Shown here piece by piece: positions 1 through 10,524 of a stretch of 64,000 bases of DNA (the stretch's first letter is position 1; every line of letters begins with the position of its first letter). The position numbers and the translations under genes were made by a program. This DNA comes from a bacterium (GTDB lineage: Bacteria > Myxococcota_A > Bradymonadia > UBA7976 > UBA1532), in the NCBI GenBank assembly GCA_030427205.1, contig JAUHXC010000048.1, forward strand, positions 1-64,000. Reading direction: 5' to 3'. Below the pieces are notes generated by a model. The model was not told the DNA's origin, made no database searches, and saw only the letters and a list, made by a program, of their open reading frames with translations.

Positions 1-1
1 G

Positions 2-2818
<2,817 letters not shown>

Positions 2819-2889
2819 GCGCGCGCTGAGCCGGCCCGGGCGAGGGCGATCCCGATTGCGCCGTCGGGCTCGCCCGCGCACCATCCCCC

Positions 2890-4050
2890 ATGCGCATCGC
2901 CACGCTCGCCCGCCTCGCCGACGCCCTGCCGCGTCCGACGGCCCTCGTCGACCTCGACGCGGTCGACCACAACCTCACCCGCCTGCTCGCGCCCCTATCG
3001 GGGTCGACCACCCTGCGCATCGCCAGCAAGAGCGTGCGCCACCGGGGCCTGCTGCGCCGGGCGCTCGCGCACGACCGGCGGCTCGTCGGGCTGATGTGCT
3101 TCCACGCCGCCGAGGCCGCCTGGCTGCACGGCCACGGCTTCGACGACCTGCTGGTGGCCTATCCCACCGTACAACCCGCCGCCCTCGACGCCCTGGCCGG
3201 CGCGGTCGCCGCCGGCGGCACCCTGCGCATCGTCGTCGACTGCCCGGCCCACCTCGACGCGCTCGAGCGGGCGGCGGCGGCTCACGACACCGTCGTCGAG
3301 GCGCTGGTGGACGTCGACGTCTCCTATCGACCCGGCTTCGGGGCCCACCTCGGCGTGCGCCGCAGCCCGATCCGCGACGCCGAGTCCGCCGCGGCCCTGG
3401 CCCGCGACGCCCGCGGCCGTCCGCACGTCCGGCTGGTGGGCATGATGGCCTACGAAGCCCACATCGCCTCGCTGCCCGACAGCCCGACCGCCCGCGTCTT
3501 CAAGCGGCTGGCCCGACCGGCGGTCAGCCGGCTGCGGGCGGCGGTGCTCGACGCCCTGATCGCCGAAGGCGTCGAGCCGAAGGTGGTCAACGGCGGCGGC
3601 ACCGGCAGCGTCGACTGGAGCGCCACCGACCCCCGGCTCACCGAGGTCACCGCCGGCTCGGGCATCCTGTGCTCGACGCTGTTCGACGGCTTCGACGCCC
3701 TCGACCTCGAGCCGGCGCTGTATCTGGCGTTGGAGGTCGCCCGCCACCCCGACCCGCAGCACATCACCTGCGGCGGCGGCGGGGTGATGGCCTCGGGCGC
3801 GCCGGGCCCCGATCGCGCGCCGACGCCGGTGTGGCCCACCGGCCTGGGCTACGTCGCCATGGAGGGCGCCGGCGAGGTGCAGACCCCGTTCACGGTCGGC
3901 GAGCACATCCCGGCGATCGGCGAGTCGGTGCTGCTGCGACCGGCGAAGGCCGGCGAGCCCCTCGAACGCTTCGCCGAGGCCCACCTCGTGCGCGGCGCGT
4001 CGGTCATCGCCGAGCCCACCTACCGCGGCGAGGGCGTCGTCTTCATGTAG
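2890..4050 (+). CDS. PLP-dependent fold-III enzyme, D-threonine aldolase / amino-acid deaminase-like
   Basis: 386 residues. The N-terminal half is an alanine-racemase-type TIM barrel: TALVDLDAVDHN followed by LRIASKSVRH, where the lysine in the SK pair is the expected PLP-binding residue. The C-terminal half contains HITCGGGGVMASG and resembles the D-serine dehydratase/D-threonine aldolase beta domain, with the His and downstream Cys-region usually involved in metal binding. Members cleave or deaminate D-hydroxy amino acids; the substrate cannot be told from sequence. It starts 71 bp after the repeat protein on the same strand and converges with the TPR gene downstream. The length fits the family, and the ATG at 2890 begins just before the conserved barrel. 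Confidence 0.8.
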   Translation: MRIATLARLADALPRPTALVDLDAVDHNLTRLLAPLSGSTTLRIASKSVRHRGLLRRALAHDRRLVGLMCFHAAEAAWLHGHGFDDLLVAYPTVQPAALDALAGAVAAGGTLRIVVDCPAHLDALERAAAAHDTVVEALVDVDVSYRPGFGAHLGVRRSPIRDAESAAALARDARGRPHVRLVGMMAYEAHIASLPDSPTARVFKRLARPAVSRLRAAVLDALIAEGVEPKVVNGGGTGSVDWSATDPRLTEVTAGSGILCSTLFDGFDALDLEPALYLALEVARHPDPQHITCGGGGVMASGAPGPDRAPTPVWPTGLGYVAMEGAGEVQTPFTVGEHIPAIGESVLLRPAKAGEPLERFAEAHLVRGASVIAEPTYRGEGVVFM

Positions 4051-4069
4051 CGCAGGCGGCGCGCGCGGC

Positions 4070-5359
4070 TCAGGGGTCGGCGGGTACGAAGGGCGCTGGG
4101 GCCTGGGGCACGGGGGCCTGGGGCGCCGGGACCTGGGGCACGGGCTGGGGCACCGGGGCCTGCGGCGGGGGCATCTGCGGCGCCGGCATCTGCGGCGCGG
4201 GCATCTGCGGCGAGGGCGCCGGGGCCGGCCGCTGCGCCCGCCCCTGCCCCAGCAGCGCCCGGACCTCGGCCATGCGCTCCGCCTCCTCCGGCTTGCCCGC
4301 CGCCGCCGTCAGATAGCGCTCCAGCGTCACCCGCCCCTCGCCGACCCGGCCCAGATCGAGCAGGATCTTGCCCCGCTGCCAGGCCACCTCGGGCAGCTGC
4401 TCCACCCGCGGCATCAGCGTATCGAGCACCGCGAGGGCCTCCCCCTGCTTGCCGCCCGCCTGCAGCGCGATCGCCGCGCTCAGCAGCGTGCGCGGGTCGC
4501 CGTCCATCTCGTAGGCCTGCCGGTACGTGCGCGCCGCGACCGCGTGGCGCCCCAGCCGATAATGAGCCGCCGCCAGCAGCCGCAAGGCGTCGACGTTGCC
4601 CCCTTGACCGCGCAGCACCCGCTCGAGGTGCGGGATCGCCTCGGCCCACATCTTCTGCCCCAGGTGCAGCCGGGCCAGATCGAGCGAGACCTCCGGCGGA
4701 CCGCCGGCGGCGATCGCCTTCTGCAGCGCGCCGATCGCCGCCTCGCGCTGGTCGCCGGCCATGTAGACCAGCCCCAGCCGATGCAGGCCCGCGGCGAACT
4801 CGGGCCGGGCCTTGACCAGCGCCTCCAGCCGACCGCGCGCGTCCTCGGTGCGCCCCTCGCGCAGCCGGATGATGCCCATCTGCCAGTCGAACCACGGCGA
4901 GGCGACGCCCTCGGCCTCGGCGTCGACGATGACCTTGGCCGCCGCCACCAGGTTGCCCTCGAGCCGGCGCAGCACCGCGTCGAGCCCCACCGCCGCGACC
5001 CGATCGTCGCCCTCGCCGCCCGCCAGCCGCTCGCTGAGGTCGACCAGCGCCGGGCGCGCGCTGTCCGCCGGCAGCCCGCCGCCGGAGACCACCGTCAAAG
5101 CCGCCGCCCGATCGGCCCGGCTCAAGGCGCCGTCGACCGTGCCCGGATGCCGGGCCACCTGGGCCACCCGCCGCCACGCCGTCGCCGCCGCCGCGTAGCG
5201 CCCCTGCGCTTCGAGCTCGCCGGCCCGCGTCTGGTGCGCCGCCGCCCGGGCCGCGGCCTCTTCGGCCTCGCCGTTCAGGCCGGCGGTGACGAAAGCGGCA
5301 TAGCCCGCGGCGAGCAGGGTGAGGGCTTGCAGGGCGATGACGATGGGCGTGCTGCGCAT
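4070..5359 (-). CDS. Membrane-anchored TPR-repeat protein
   Basis: 429 residues if started at the ATG at 5359, whose product opens with an uncleaved signal or anchor (MRSTPIVIALQALTLLAAGYAA). A longer reading from 5419 adds 20 residues with no similarity to the rest and would bury the hydrophobic segment. The body is Ala/Leu-rich helical repeats with TPR spacing, for example EFAAGLHRLGLVYMAGDQ and NVDALRLLAAAHYRLGRH. The last about 50 residues are low-complexity Pro/Gln/Ala repeats (MPAPQ, VPQAPAP). The protein probably sits in the inner membrane with its TPR scaffold in the periplasm. Its partner is unknown and it stands alone on its strand. Confidence 0.75.
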   Translation of the reverse strand: MRSTPIVIALQALTLLAAGYAAFVTAGLNGEAEEAAARAAAHQTRAGELEAQGRYAAAATAWRRVAQVARHPGTVDGALSRADRAAALTVVSGGGLPADSARPALVDLSERLAGGEGDDRVAAVGLDAVLRRLEGNLVAAAKVIVDAEAEGVASPWFDWQMGIIRLREGRTEDARGRLEALVKARPEFAAGLHRLGLVYMAGDQREAAIGALQKAIAAGGPPEVSLDLARLHLGQKMWAEAIPHLERVLRGQGGNVDALRLLAAAHYRLGRHAVAARTYRQAYEMDGDPRTLLSAAIALQAGGKQGEALAVLDTLMPRVEQLPEVAWQRGKILLDLGRVGEGRVTLERYLTAAAGKPEEAERMAEVRALLGQGRAQRPAPAPSPQMPAPQMPAPQMPPPQAPVPQPVPQVPAPQAPVPQAPAPFVPADP

Positions 5360-5459
5360 GGCGGTGTCCGACGGCGTGCGAGAGGTCCGCAGGATCCACC
5401 GCCGTGGCGCGCAGGGCAAGGCCGGCGGCCGATCGGGCCGCGAGGGCGCCGGCCCGCGC

Positions 5460-5941
5460 GGTTCGAACCGCCCCCTCGCCCTTCACTCTCGCCACGCCAT
5501 GCGGTTCGACCCGCCCCTTCAGCGGTTGGGCTCGGCGCAGCGCGCGGTTCGAACCGCGCCCTCGTCCGCCACCCTCACCACGGCATGCGGTTCGAACCGC
5601 CCCTTCAGCGGGTCGACTCGCCGCGGCACCCGGGTCGAACCGCGCCCGCGCCTGTCAGCCTCGCCGCAGCACCCGGTTTGATCGGCCTCGGTGTACGGGC
5701 ATGTAGTCAAGAGAGGCGGTCCGAACCGCCCCCCGATAAGGACACCTCCTCATCCCCATGGGGTTCGAGCCGCCCCCCGATAAGGACACCTCCTCATCCC
5801 GACCCGGTCCAGACCCCCTCGATGTACGGGCATGTAGGCAGAATTCGCCCGCCGGACCGCCCGCGGCGACGACCCGAGCCGCCGGCGCCCGGTCGCGACC
5901 CCGCCCCGCCGGCAGGGCGCCGCGCGCGAGGCGGTCCGAAC
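5460..5941. repeat. Array of GGTTCGAACC palindromes at a 43-44 bp period
   Basis: No convincing gene lies between 5360 and 6041. Palindromic or near-palindromic decamers start at 5460, 5503, 5546, 5589, 5632, 5675, 5718, 5762, 5806, 5891 and 5932. Successive spacings are 43,43,43,43,43,43,44,44,85,41, and a very degenerate unit may fill the 85-bp gap. Examples are GGTTCGAACC, GGGTCGAACC, GGTCCGAACC and GGTCGCGACC; most extend to GCGGTTCGAACCGC. Spacers are also related: units 1 and 3 share one type, 2, 4 and 5 a second, 6 and 9 share TGTACGGGCATGTAG, 7 and 8 share CCGATAAGGACACCTCCTC. The period is not a multiple of three, so it does not encode a protein repeat. It lies directly upstream of the HEPN-like/ATPase operon. 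Confidence 0.85.
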
Positions 5942-5952
5942 CGTCGGCCCGC

Positions 5953-5981
5953 CTGTGGGGTCCGGCGCCGACCCCCCACAG
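5953..5981. other. Strong GC hairpin after the palindrome array
   Basis: CTGTGGGGTC (5953-5962) pairs with GACCCCCCACAG (5970-5981) around a 7-nt loop, with one extra C in the right arm. No T-tract follows, so it is not a classical terminator. It lies 60 bp before the start of the HEPN-like gene and could belong to that operon's leader. Confidence 0.5.
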
Positions 5982-6041
5982 ACCGCCTCCGCAGCTTGCG
6001 GTGTCGCGCCGCGGCGCCGATAATCCGCGCCGAGGAGGCGC

Positions 6042-6485
6042 ATGCCCACGACCCGCCCCACCGCGAGCACTCTCACCTCGGCCGCGCTGCGCCACGTACG
6101 CGACGCCCGGCACCTCTTGACGGATGGCCCGCATCGCTCGGTCGATCAGGCCAACCACTTGGCGGGCTTTGGCCCCGAGTGCATCCGCAAGGCCGCGCTC
6201 AGCGCGCGCTGGGGTGACAAGATCCTGGGTCATGAGCTCGGCCCGGCCGGCGACGCGCTGCTCGATACGCTGCTGGCCCTCGACCCGCACGGCTGCCGCG
6301 CCGGCGCGCTGGCCTCGCCCGGCGCGGCGCTCGCCGATTGGCGCGTCGAGCGCCGCTACGACGCGACCGGCGCCGCCGATCCGAGCGCGACCGCGGCCCG
6401 GGTCAGCGCCGCCGAGGTCTTCGTCGAGCGGGTCTTCGTCACGCTGTGGCTGGACGGGCGCCTGGAGGACGTGGGCGAGTGGTGA
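6042..6485 (+). CDS. HEPN-like small helical protein, first gene of an ATPase operon
   Basis: 147 residues, all predicted helical. The stretch DQANHLAGFGPECIRKAAL followed by KILGHEL resembles HEPN-domain proteins, in which a helix with an ECxxKA-like core precedes a conserved GH. The classical RNase motif RxxxxH is not evident (R and H are seven residues apart in RWGDKILGH), so RNase activity is uncertain. The stop TGA (6483-6485) directly abuts a 160-bp mobile element. Removing that element would fuse this stop to the start of the next gene in a GTGA overlap, showing that the two were translationally coupled. This association with two ATPases suggests a conflict or stress module; that is inference. 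Confidence 0.6.
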   Translation: MPTTRPTASTLTSAALRHVRDARHLLTDGPHRSVDQANHLAGFGPECIRKAALSARWGDKILGHELGPAGDALLDTLLALDPHGCRAGALASPGAALADWRVERRYDATGAADPSATAARVSAAEVFVERVFVTLWLDGRLEDVGEW

Positions 6486-6645
6486 GAGCTTTCCCACAAA
6501 CTCCGGCGCTTCGCCCCGCACGGTCCCGCTCGCCGATTTCGGCGTTGTTCGGCGCTCGGAATACTTCGAGTATGCCTGCGGCCTCTCGCCTGGAACTCGA
6601 CGAGCGGCCCCGCACTGGGCTCGACCGTAGTTTGTGGGCAAGCTC
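6486..6645. mobile_element. 160-bp MITE-like palindromic element, copy 1
   Basis: Terminal inverted repeats are GAGCTTTCCCACAAACT (6486-6502) and AGTTTGTGGGCAAGCTC (6629-6645), 16 of 17 bases matching. The interior is an imperfect palindrome centred on ATACTTCGAGTAT. The flanks are GTGA at 6482-6485 and GTGA at 6646-6649, a 4-bp direct repeat consistent with target-site duplication. It has the same length as, and clear similarity to, the copy at 17312-17471. It encodes no transposase and is therefore non-autonomous. Confidence 0.85.
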
Positions 6646-8013
6646 GTGAACCTGCGCTACGACGAGACCCTCGCCGCGCTGGTGCGCGCGGTGCACGGCT
6701 GGCCCGACCTCGCCCGGGACGTCGACGGTATCGCGGTCGTGCGCGACCTGCGCGGCCGGCTGCACCTGGCCATCCGCCCGGCCGCCGGCGGCACCCTCGA
6801 CCGCGACGCGCTGCAGGCCCGGCTCGAGGCCGAGGTGACCGGGTGGTTCCGCGGCCCGATTCGCGCGACGACCGATCCGGGCCCGCGGGGCGCGCTGGCC
6901 CGCGGGCTCTTCGAGCGCACCGCCGAGCGCTGGCCGAGCGCGTGGCCGGCGACCTTCGCCGCGCCCATCTCGGGGGCGCGCTTCACCCTGCGCCGGGCCC
7001 AGGACGATACGGGCAGCGGGCCGCGCTGGTACGGGCTGCAGCGCATGCTGGCCAAGGAGGCCTGGCTGGCCGACCGCGGCGCGCAGACCCCGTGGCCGAT
7101 GGGGCCCAAGCGGCCCGTCGTGGCGTCGTTCTTCTCGTACAAAGGCGGCGTGGGCCGCTCGACGCTGGTGGCGCTGCTCGCCTCGCGGCTGGTGCGCGAC
7201 GGCGCGCATGTGCTGGTGGTCGACCTCGACCTCGAGGCCCCGGGGCAGGCGGCGATCTTCGGCGAGGCGCCCGAGGCGGGCGTGGTCGACTACCTCGTCG
7301 AGCACGCCCTCAGCGACGGCGAGCCGGCGCTGGACGACCTGCTGATCGACGTGACCCACCAGCGGATCGGGGCCGGCGCGGCCACGGCCGGCTCGCTGCG
7401 CCTGCTGCCCGCCGCGGCGCCGACGTGGACCCTGCTCGAGAAGCTGGCCCGGCTCGATTATCTGGGCGTAGGCGACGACGGCGCCTCGCCGGTCTCGGCG
7501 GCGCTGCGGGCGCTGCTGCTGGCGGCGGTCAACCTCAATCCGCGCCCGGGGTACATCCTGCTCGACGCCCGCTCGGGGCTGCACGACCTGGGCGGCTTGT
7601 CGCTGCACGCGCTGGCCCATATCGACGTGATGGTCATGCGCGACGACGCCCAGAGCCGGCAGGGTATGAAGATCGCCCTGCGCGCGCTGTGCGGGCGCAC
7701 CCGCCCCGACGAGCGGCGGGTCGTCGTCGTCGAGGGCATGGCCCGGGTCGGCCTCAAGGAGCGGGCCGAGGCGACCGAGCGGCTGCGGGACGATCTGCAC
7801 GACATGTTCGCCGAGACGGTCTACGCCGACCTGGGCGAGCCGATGCCGCAGCCCGACGAAGAAGAGGCGGCGCATCACCCGATCGCGGCGCCGTTCGACA
7901 GCTTCCTGGAGCGGCAGGAGGTGGCCGCGAACATCGACCCGGCGGCGCTCGACCGGGCGTGGGTCGGGGTGTTGTTGGATCGGATCGCCACGATCCAGGC
8001 GGCGGGGCGCTGA
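6646..8013 (+). CDS. KGGVGRS-motif ParA/MinD-like ATPase
   Basis: 455 residues from the GTG at 6646; an in-frame GTG at 6634 lies inside the mobile element and would only add its translated end. The first about 150 residues form an unknown N-terminal domain. Then comes the deviant Walker A of the ParA/MinD superfamily, SYKGGVGRST (K166 is the signature lysine), followed by VLVVDLDLEAPG (Walker B/A' region) and YILLDARSGLHDLGG. The KGGVGR variant is typical of ATPases found in multi-gene conflict-type operons, not of chromosome partition. The GTG is restored as a stop/start overlap with the upstream gene if the element is removed, and the TGA at 8011-8013 overlaps the next ATG. It probably acts as the regulatory switch of the module. 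Confidence 0.8.
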   Translation: MNLRYDETLAALVRAVHGWPDLARDVDGIAVVRDLRGRLHLAIRPAAGGTLDRDALQARLEAEVTGWFRGPIRATTDPGPRGALARGLFERTAERWPSAWPATFAAPISGARFTLRRAQDDTGSGPRWYGLQRMLAKEAWLADRGAQTPWPMGPKRPVVASFFSYKGGVGRSTLVALLASRLVRDGAHVLVVDLDLEAPGQAAIFGEAPEAGVVDYLVEHALSDGEPALDDLLIDVTHQRIGAGAATAGSLRLLPAAAPTWTLLEKLARLDYLGVGDDGASPVSAALRALLLAAVNLNPRPGYILLDARSGLHDLGGLSLHALAHIDVMVMRDDAQSRQGMKIALRALCGRTRPDERRVVVVEGMARVGLKERAEATERLRDDLHDMFAETVYADLGEPMPQPDEEEAAHHPIAAPFDSFLERQEVAANIDPAALDRAWVGVLLDRIATIQAAGR

Positions 8014-9497
8014 TGGCGGGCCGCGCGCTGAACGATGGCGATCGCCGGGCGCTGCTGCACGACCTGCAGCGCATGCCGCCCGACGCGGATCTGATCTGGG
8101 ACACCGACGATGTGCTGCGCCGCTTCGTGCCGCTGCCGCTGCACGATCGCCTGTTCGACCCGCAGGTGATGATCATCCGCGGCGCCCGCGGGGCGGGCAA
8201 GTCGATGCTGTTCCATGTGCTGCGGGCGCTGGCGGAGAAGGGGCTGCCGCTGACGGCGTTGTTCCCGCGGGCGCGGGTTCAAGAGCCGACTTGGATCGAG
8301 GGCTTCGCCGAGACGGGCATGCGGCACCCGGCGACCCATATCGTCGAAGAGTTCGTCAAGTCGGCCAGCGATGAAGAGCTCAGGACGTTCTGGACGCTGC
8401 ACCTGACGCTTTGTGTGCTGCATCAGTTCGAGCCAACCCTGTTCGAGGGACAGCCTGAAGGTAGTCGATCGACCAAATGGCTGAAGGAGCCTCACCAGAT
8501 CCGGCAATGGCTTCAACTGGGCCCGCACAGCGAGAACAGATTCGTGACAGGCCTCGATCAGATCGAGACTGCGCTCGCCGACGACAAGCGACAGATCTTC
8601 GTCACCTACGACCACCTGGACAAGATCGGCCTGCACGACGCCGAGGTCCGCGCCCGGGCCACCTCCTCGCTGCTCTCGCTCTGGCTCTCCCTCGGCAACC
8701 GCTACCGCATGCTGCGGCCCAAGATCTTCCTGCGCGAAGACCTCTTCGAACGCAGCGCGCACCAGAGCGCCGACGCCAGCAAGCTGCGCGGGCGCTCGCT
8801 CAGCCTCACCTGGGATACCCAGGCGCTCTACCGCATGCTCGTGCGCCACATGGCCGCCGAGAGCCCGGCCCTCGCCGCCTGGATCCAGAAGGGCAAGCAC
8901 GGCGTGCCGCTGACCGAGCACCCGACCTTCGGGCTGATGCCGCCGGACCACCTGCCCGAAGACGGCGCGATCTCGCAGCGCAAGCTCGTCGAGCGCATCG
9001 TCGGCCCGCACATGGGCAAGGGCCCGACCGCCGGCATCCCCTACCGCTGGATCCCCGGCCGCCTGCAGGACGCGCACAAGGTGGTGGTGCCGCGCTCGGT
9101 GCTGACCCTCTTCGCCATCGCCGCCGAGAAGGCGCTGAGCAACGGACCCCAGGCCACGTCGACCCGGCTGCTGCACCCCGACGAGCTGCGCGGGGCCATC
9201 GAGGGCACCTCGCGGCAACACGTCAACCAGACCGCCGAGGAGCACCTGGTCGTGATGCGCCTGGAGAACCTGCGCGGGCGGGTGCTGCTGCTCGACCGCG
9301 ACGAGACCGTCGAGGCCCTCGCCCGCCCGCGGCCGGGCCTGCGTGACGGCTTCGGCGAAGACGGCGAGTGGGTGCTCGACGAGCTCTTGCGCATCGGCAT
9401 CGTGCGCCGGCGCCACGACGGGCGGCTCGACGTGCCCGACATCTACCGCTTCGCCTTCGGGCTCAAGCGCAAGGGCGGCGTGGCCCGGCCCCGCTGA
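8013..9497 (+). CDS. P-loop ATPase paired with the KGGVGRS protein
   Basis: 494 residues; its ATG overlaps the TGA of the preceding gene (TGATG at 8011-8015), so the two are translationally coupled. Walker A is GARGAGKS at residues 57-64. A Walker B-like strand IFVTYDHLDKI and a downstream KIFLREDLFE motif have the layout of STAND or Sll1717-type ATPases. A winged-helix-like tail (GEWVLDELLRIGIVRRRHDG, then YRFAFGLKRKGG) ends the protein. The segment 8400-8600 is slightly less GC-rich than its surroundings. With the HEPN-like and KGGVGRS proteins it forms a compact three-gene unit ending 9 bp before a convergent gene. The function is not established. Confidence 0.75.
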   Translation: MAGRALNDGDRRALLHDLQRMPPDADLIWDTDDVLRRFVPLPLHDRLFDPQVMIIRGARGAGKSMLFHVLRALAEKGLPLTALFPRARVQEPTWIEGFAETGMRHPATHIVEEFVKSASDEELRTFWTLHLTLCVLHQFEPTLFEGQPEGSRSTKWLKEPHQIRQWLQLGPHSENRFVTGLDQIETALADDKRQIFVTYDHLDKIGLHDAEVRARATSSLLSLWLSLGNRYRMLRPKIFLREDLFERSAHQSADASKLRGRSLSLTWDTQALYRMLVRHMAAESPALAAWIQKGKHGVPLTEHPTFGLMPPDHLPEDGAISQRKLVERIVGPHMGKGPTAGIPYRWIPGRLQDAHKVVVPRSVLTLFAIAAEKALSNGPQATSTRLLHPDELRGAIEGTSRQHVNQTAEEHLVVMRLENLRGRVLLLDRDETVEALARPRPGLRDGFGEDGEWVLDELLRIGIVRRRHDGRLDVPDIYRFAFGLKRKGGVARPR

Positions 9498-9506
9498 GTC
9501 GACAGG

Positions 9507-10424
9507 CTACGCCGCGTCGCCCACCGCCGCGGCCAACCCCTCGGCGAGCAGGTCGAAGACCACCCGAATCCGTCGGCTCGTGCGCAGCTCGCGGTGCGTC
9601 GTCAGCCAGTACGGCACGGGGAAGGGCGGCAGGCTCTCCAGCGCGCGCACGACCGTCGGCTCGGCGTCGGCCACCGACTCGGGCATGATCGCGATCCCCA
9701 GCCCGGCCTTGCACAGGGCCCACTGCGCGAGCTGATTGCCCGAGAGCAGCACGAAGCGGTCGATGGTCAGCGACAGCCCCAGCGCGTTGAGCCCGTTCAT
9801 CAGCGCCGGGCCGCTGTCGAAGCCGATGAAGTCGCCCTTGGACAGCGCTTCGGGGGTCTGCGGGTCGCCGATGGACGCCAGATAGCCCGGCGTGGCGTAG
9901 AGCCGGGCGCGGTCTTCGGCGACTTTGCGCGCCACGAGCCCTTCTTCCTGGGGGCGGAAGTTGCGCACCGCGATGTCGGCCTCGCGCCGCTGCAGGTCGC
10001 TGACGGCGGTCGAGGCGACGATCTCCACCTGCACCGCGGGGTGCTCGGCGCGCACCCGGGCGACGATCGGCGGCAGCAGGTGGGCGGCGGCCACCTCGCT
10101 CGCGGCGACGATCACCGGTCCGGCGATGGTCGTCGCCCGGCCGGCGGCGGTCAGCGAGAGCCGGTTGGCCGCCTCGCCCATCGCCCGGGCGTGCTCGATG
10201 AGGTCGAGGCCGGTCTCGGTCGGCTCGAGCCCATGGCCCACCCGCTCGAAGAGGGTCACGTCCAGCTCTTGCTCGAGCGCGGCCACCTGCCGGCCGATCG
10301 TGGGCTGTGAGACGCCGAGCGCCCGGGCCGCCGCGGAGAACGAGCCCTCCTCGGCGGTCACCAGGAAGGCCCGCACCCGGTTCCAGTCGAAGGTGATCGC
10401 GCGCCAGTCCATGCACGAACGCAT
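9507..10424 (-). CDS. LysR-family transcriptional regulator
   Basis: 305 residues. The N-terminal winged helix-turn-helix is clear: FLVTAEEGSFSAAARALGVS, then SQPTIGRQVAALEQELDVTL and FERVGHGLEPTETG. The remainder is a periplasmic-binding-protein-like effector domain (GPVIVAASEVAAAHLLPPIV through PYWLTTHRELRTSRRIRVVF). A start at the internal ATG (10412) is equally possible, as the conserved part begins shortly after it. It is divergent from the oxidoreductase gene at 10525 with a 100-bp gap, the usual arrangement for a LysR regulator controlling its neighbour. Confidence 0.9.
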   Translation of the reverse strand: MRSCMDWRAITFDWNRVRAFLVTAEEGSFSAAARALGVSQPTIGRQVAALEQELDVTLFERVGHGLEPTETGLDLIEHARAMGEAANRLSLTAAGRATTIAGPVIVAASEVAAAHLLPPIVARVRAEHPAVQVEIVASTAVSDLQRREADIAVRNFRPQEEGLVARKVAEDRARLYATPGYLASIGDPQTPEALSKGDFIGFDSGPALMNGLNALGLSLTIDRFVLLSGNQLAQWALCKAGLGIAIMPESVADAEPTVVRALESLPPFPVPYWLTTHRELRTSRRIRVVFDLLAEGLAAAVGDAA

Positions 10425-10524
10425 AGCATGTCTGCCGGATTGGGCGAAGATGGATGCGCCGATGAATGGCTATTGTCTTCTCGTCAGCCGGGAACAGACC
10501 CGGCACCCACCGAGGAGAGACATC

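Noticed and set aside
5460..5600. tRNA T-arm remnants
   Set aside because: GGTTCGAACC resembles the T loop sequence but lacks the 7-base loop geometry and no cloverleaf can be drawn around it.
5460..5941. CRISPR array
   Set aside because: Regular 43-bp spacing invites the idea, but the constant part is only 10-14 bp, is a full palindrome, and the spacers are related to one another. No cas genes are nearby.
5953..5981. Rho-independent terminator
   Set aside because: Strong hairpin but no T-tract on either side.
6634..6645. GTG at 6634 as start of the KGGVGRS ATPase
   Set aside because: It lies inside the terminal repeat of the mobile element; the GTG at 6646 coincides with the duplicated target and would restore the ancestral overlap.
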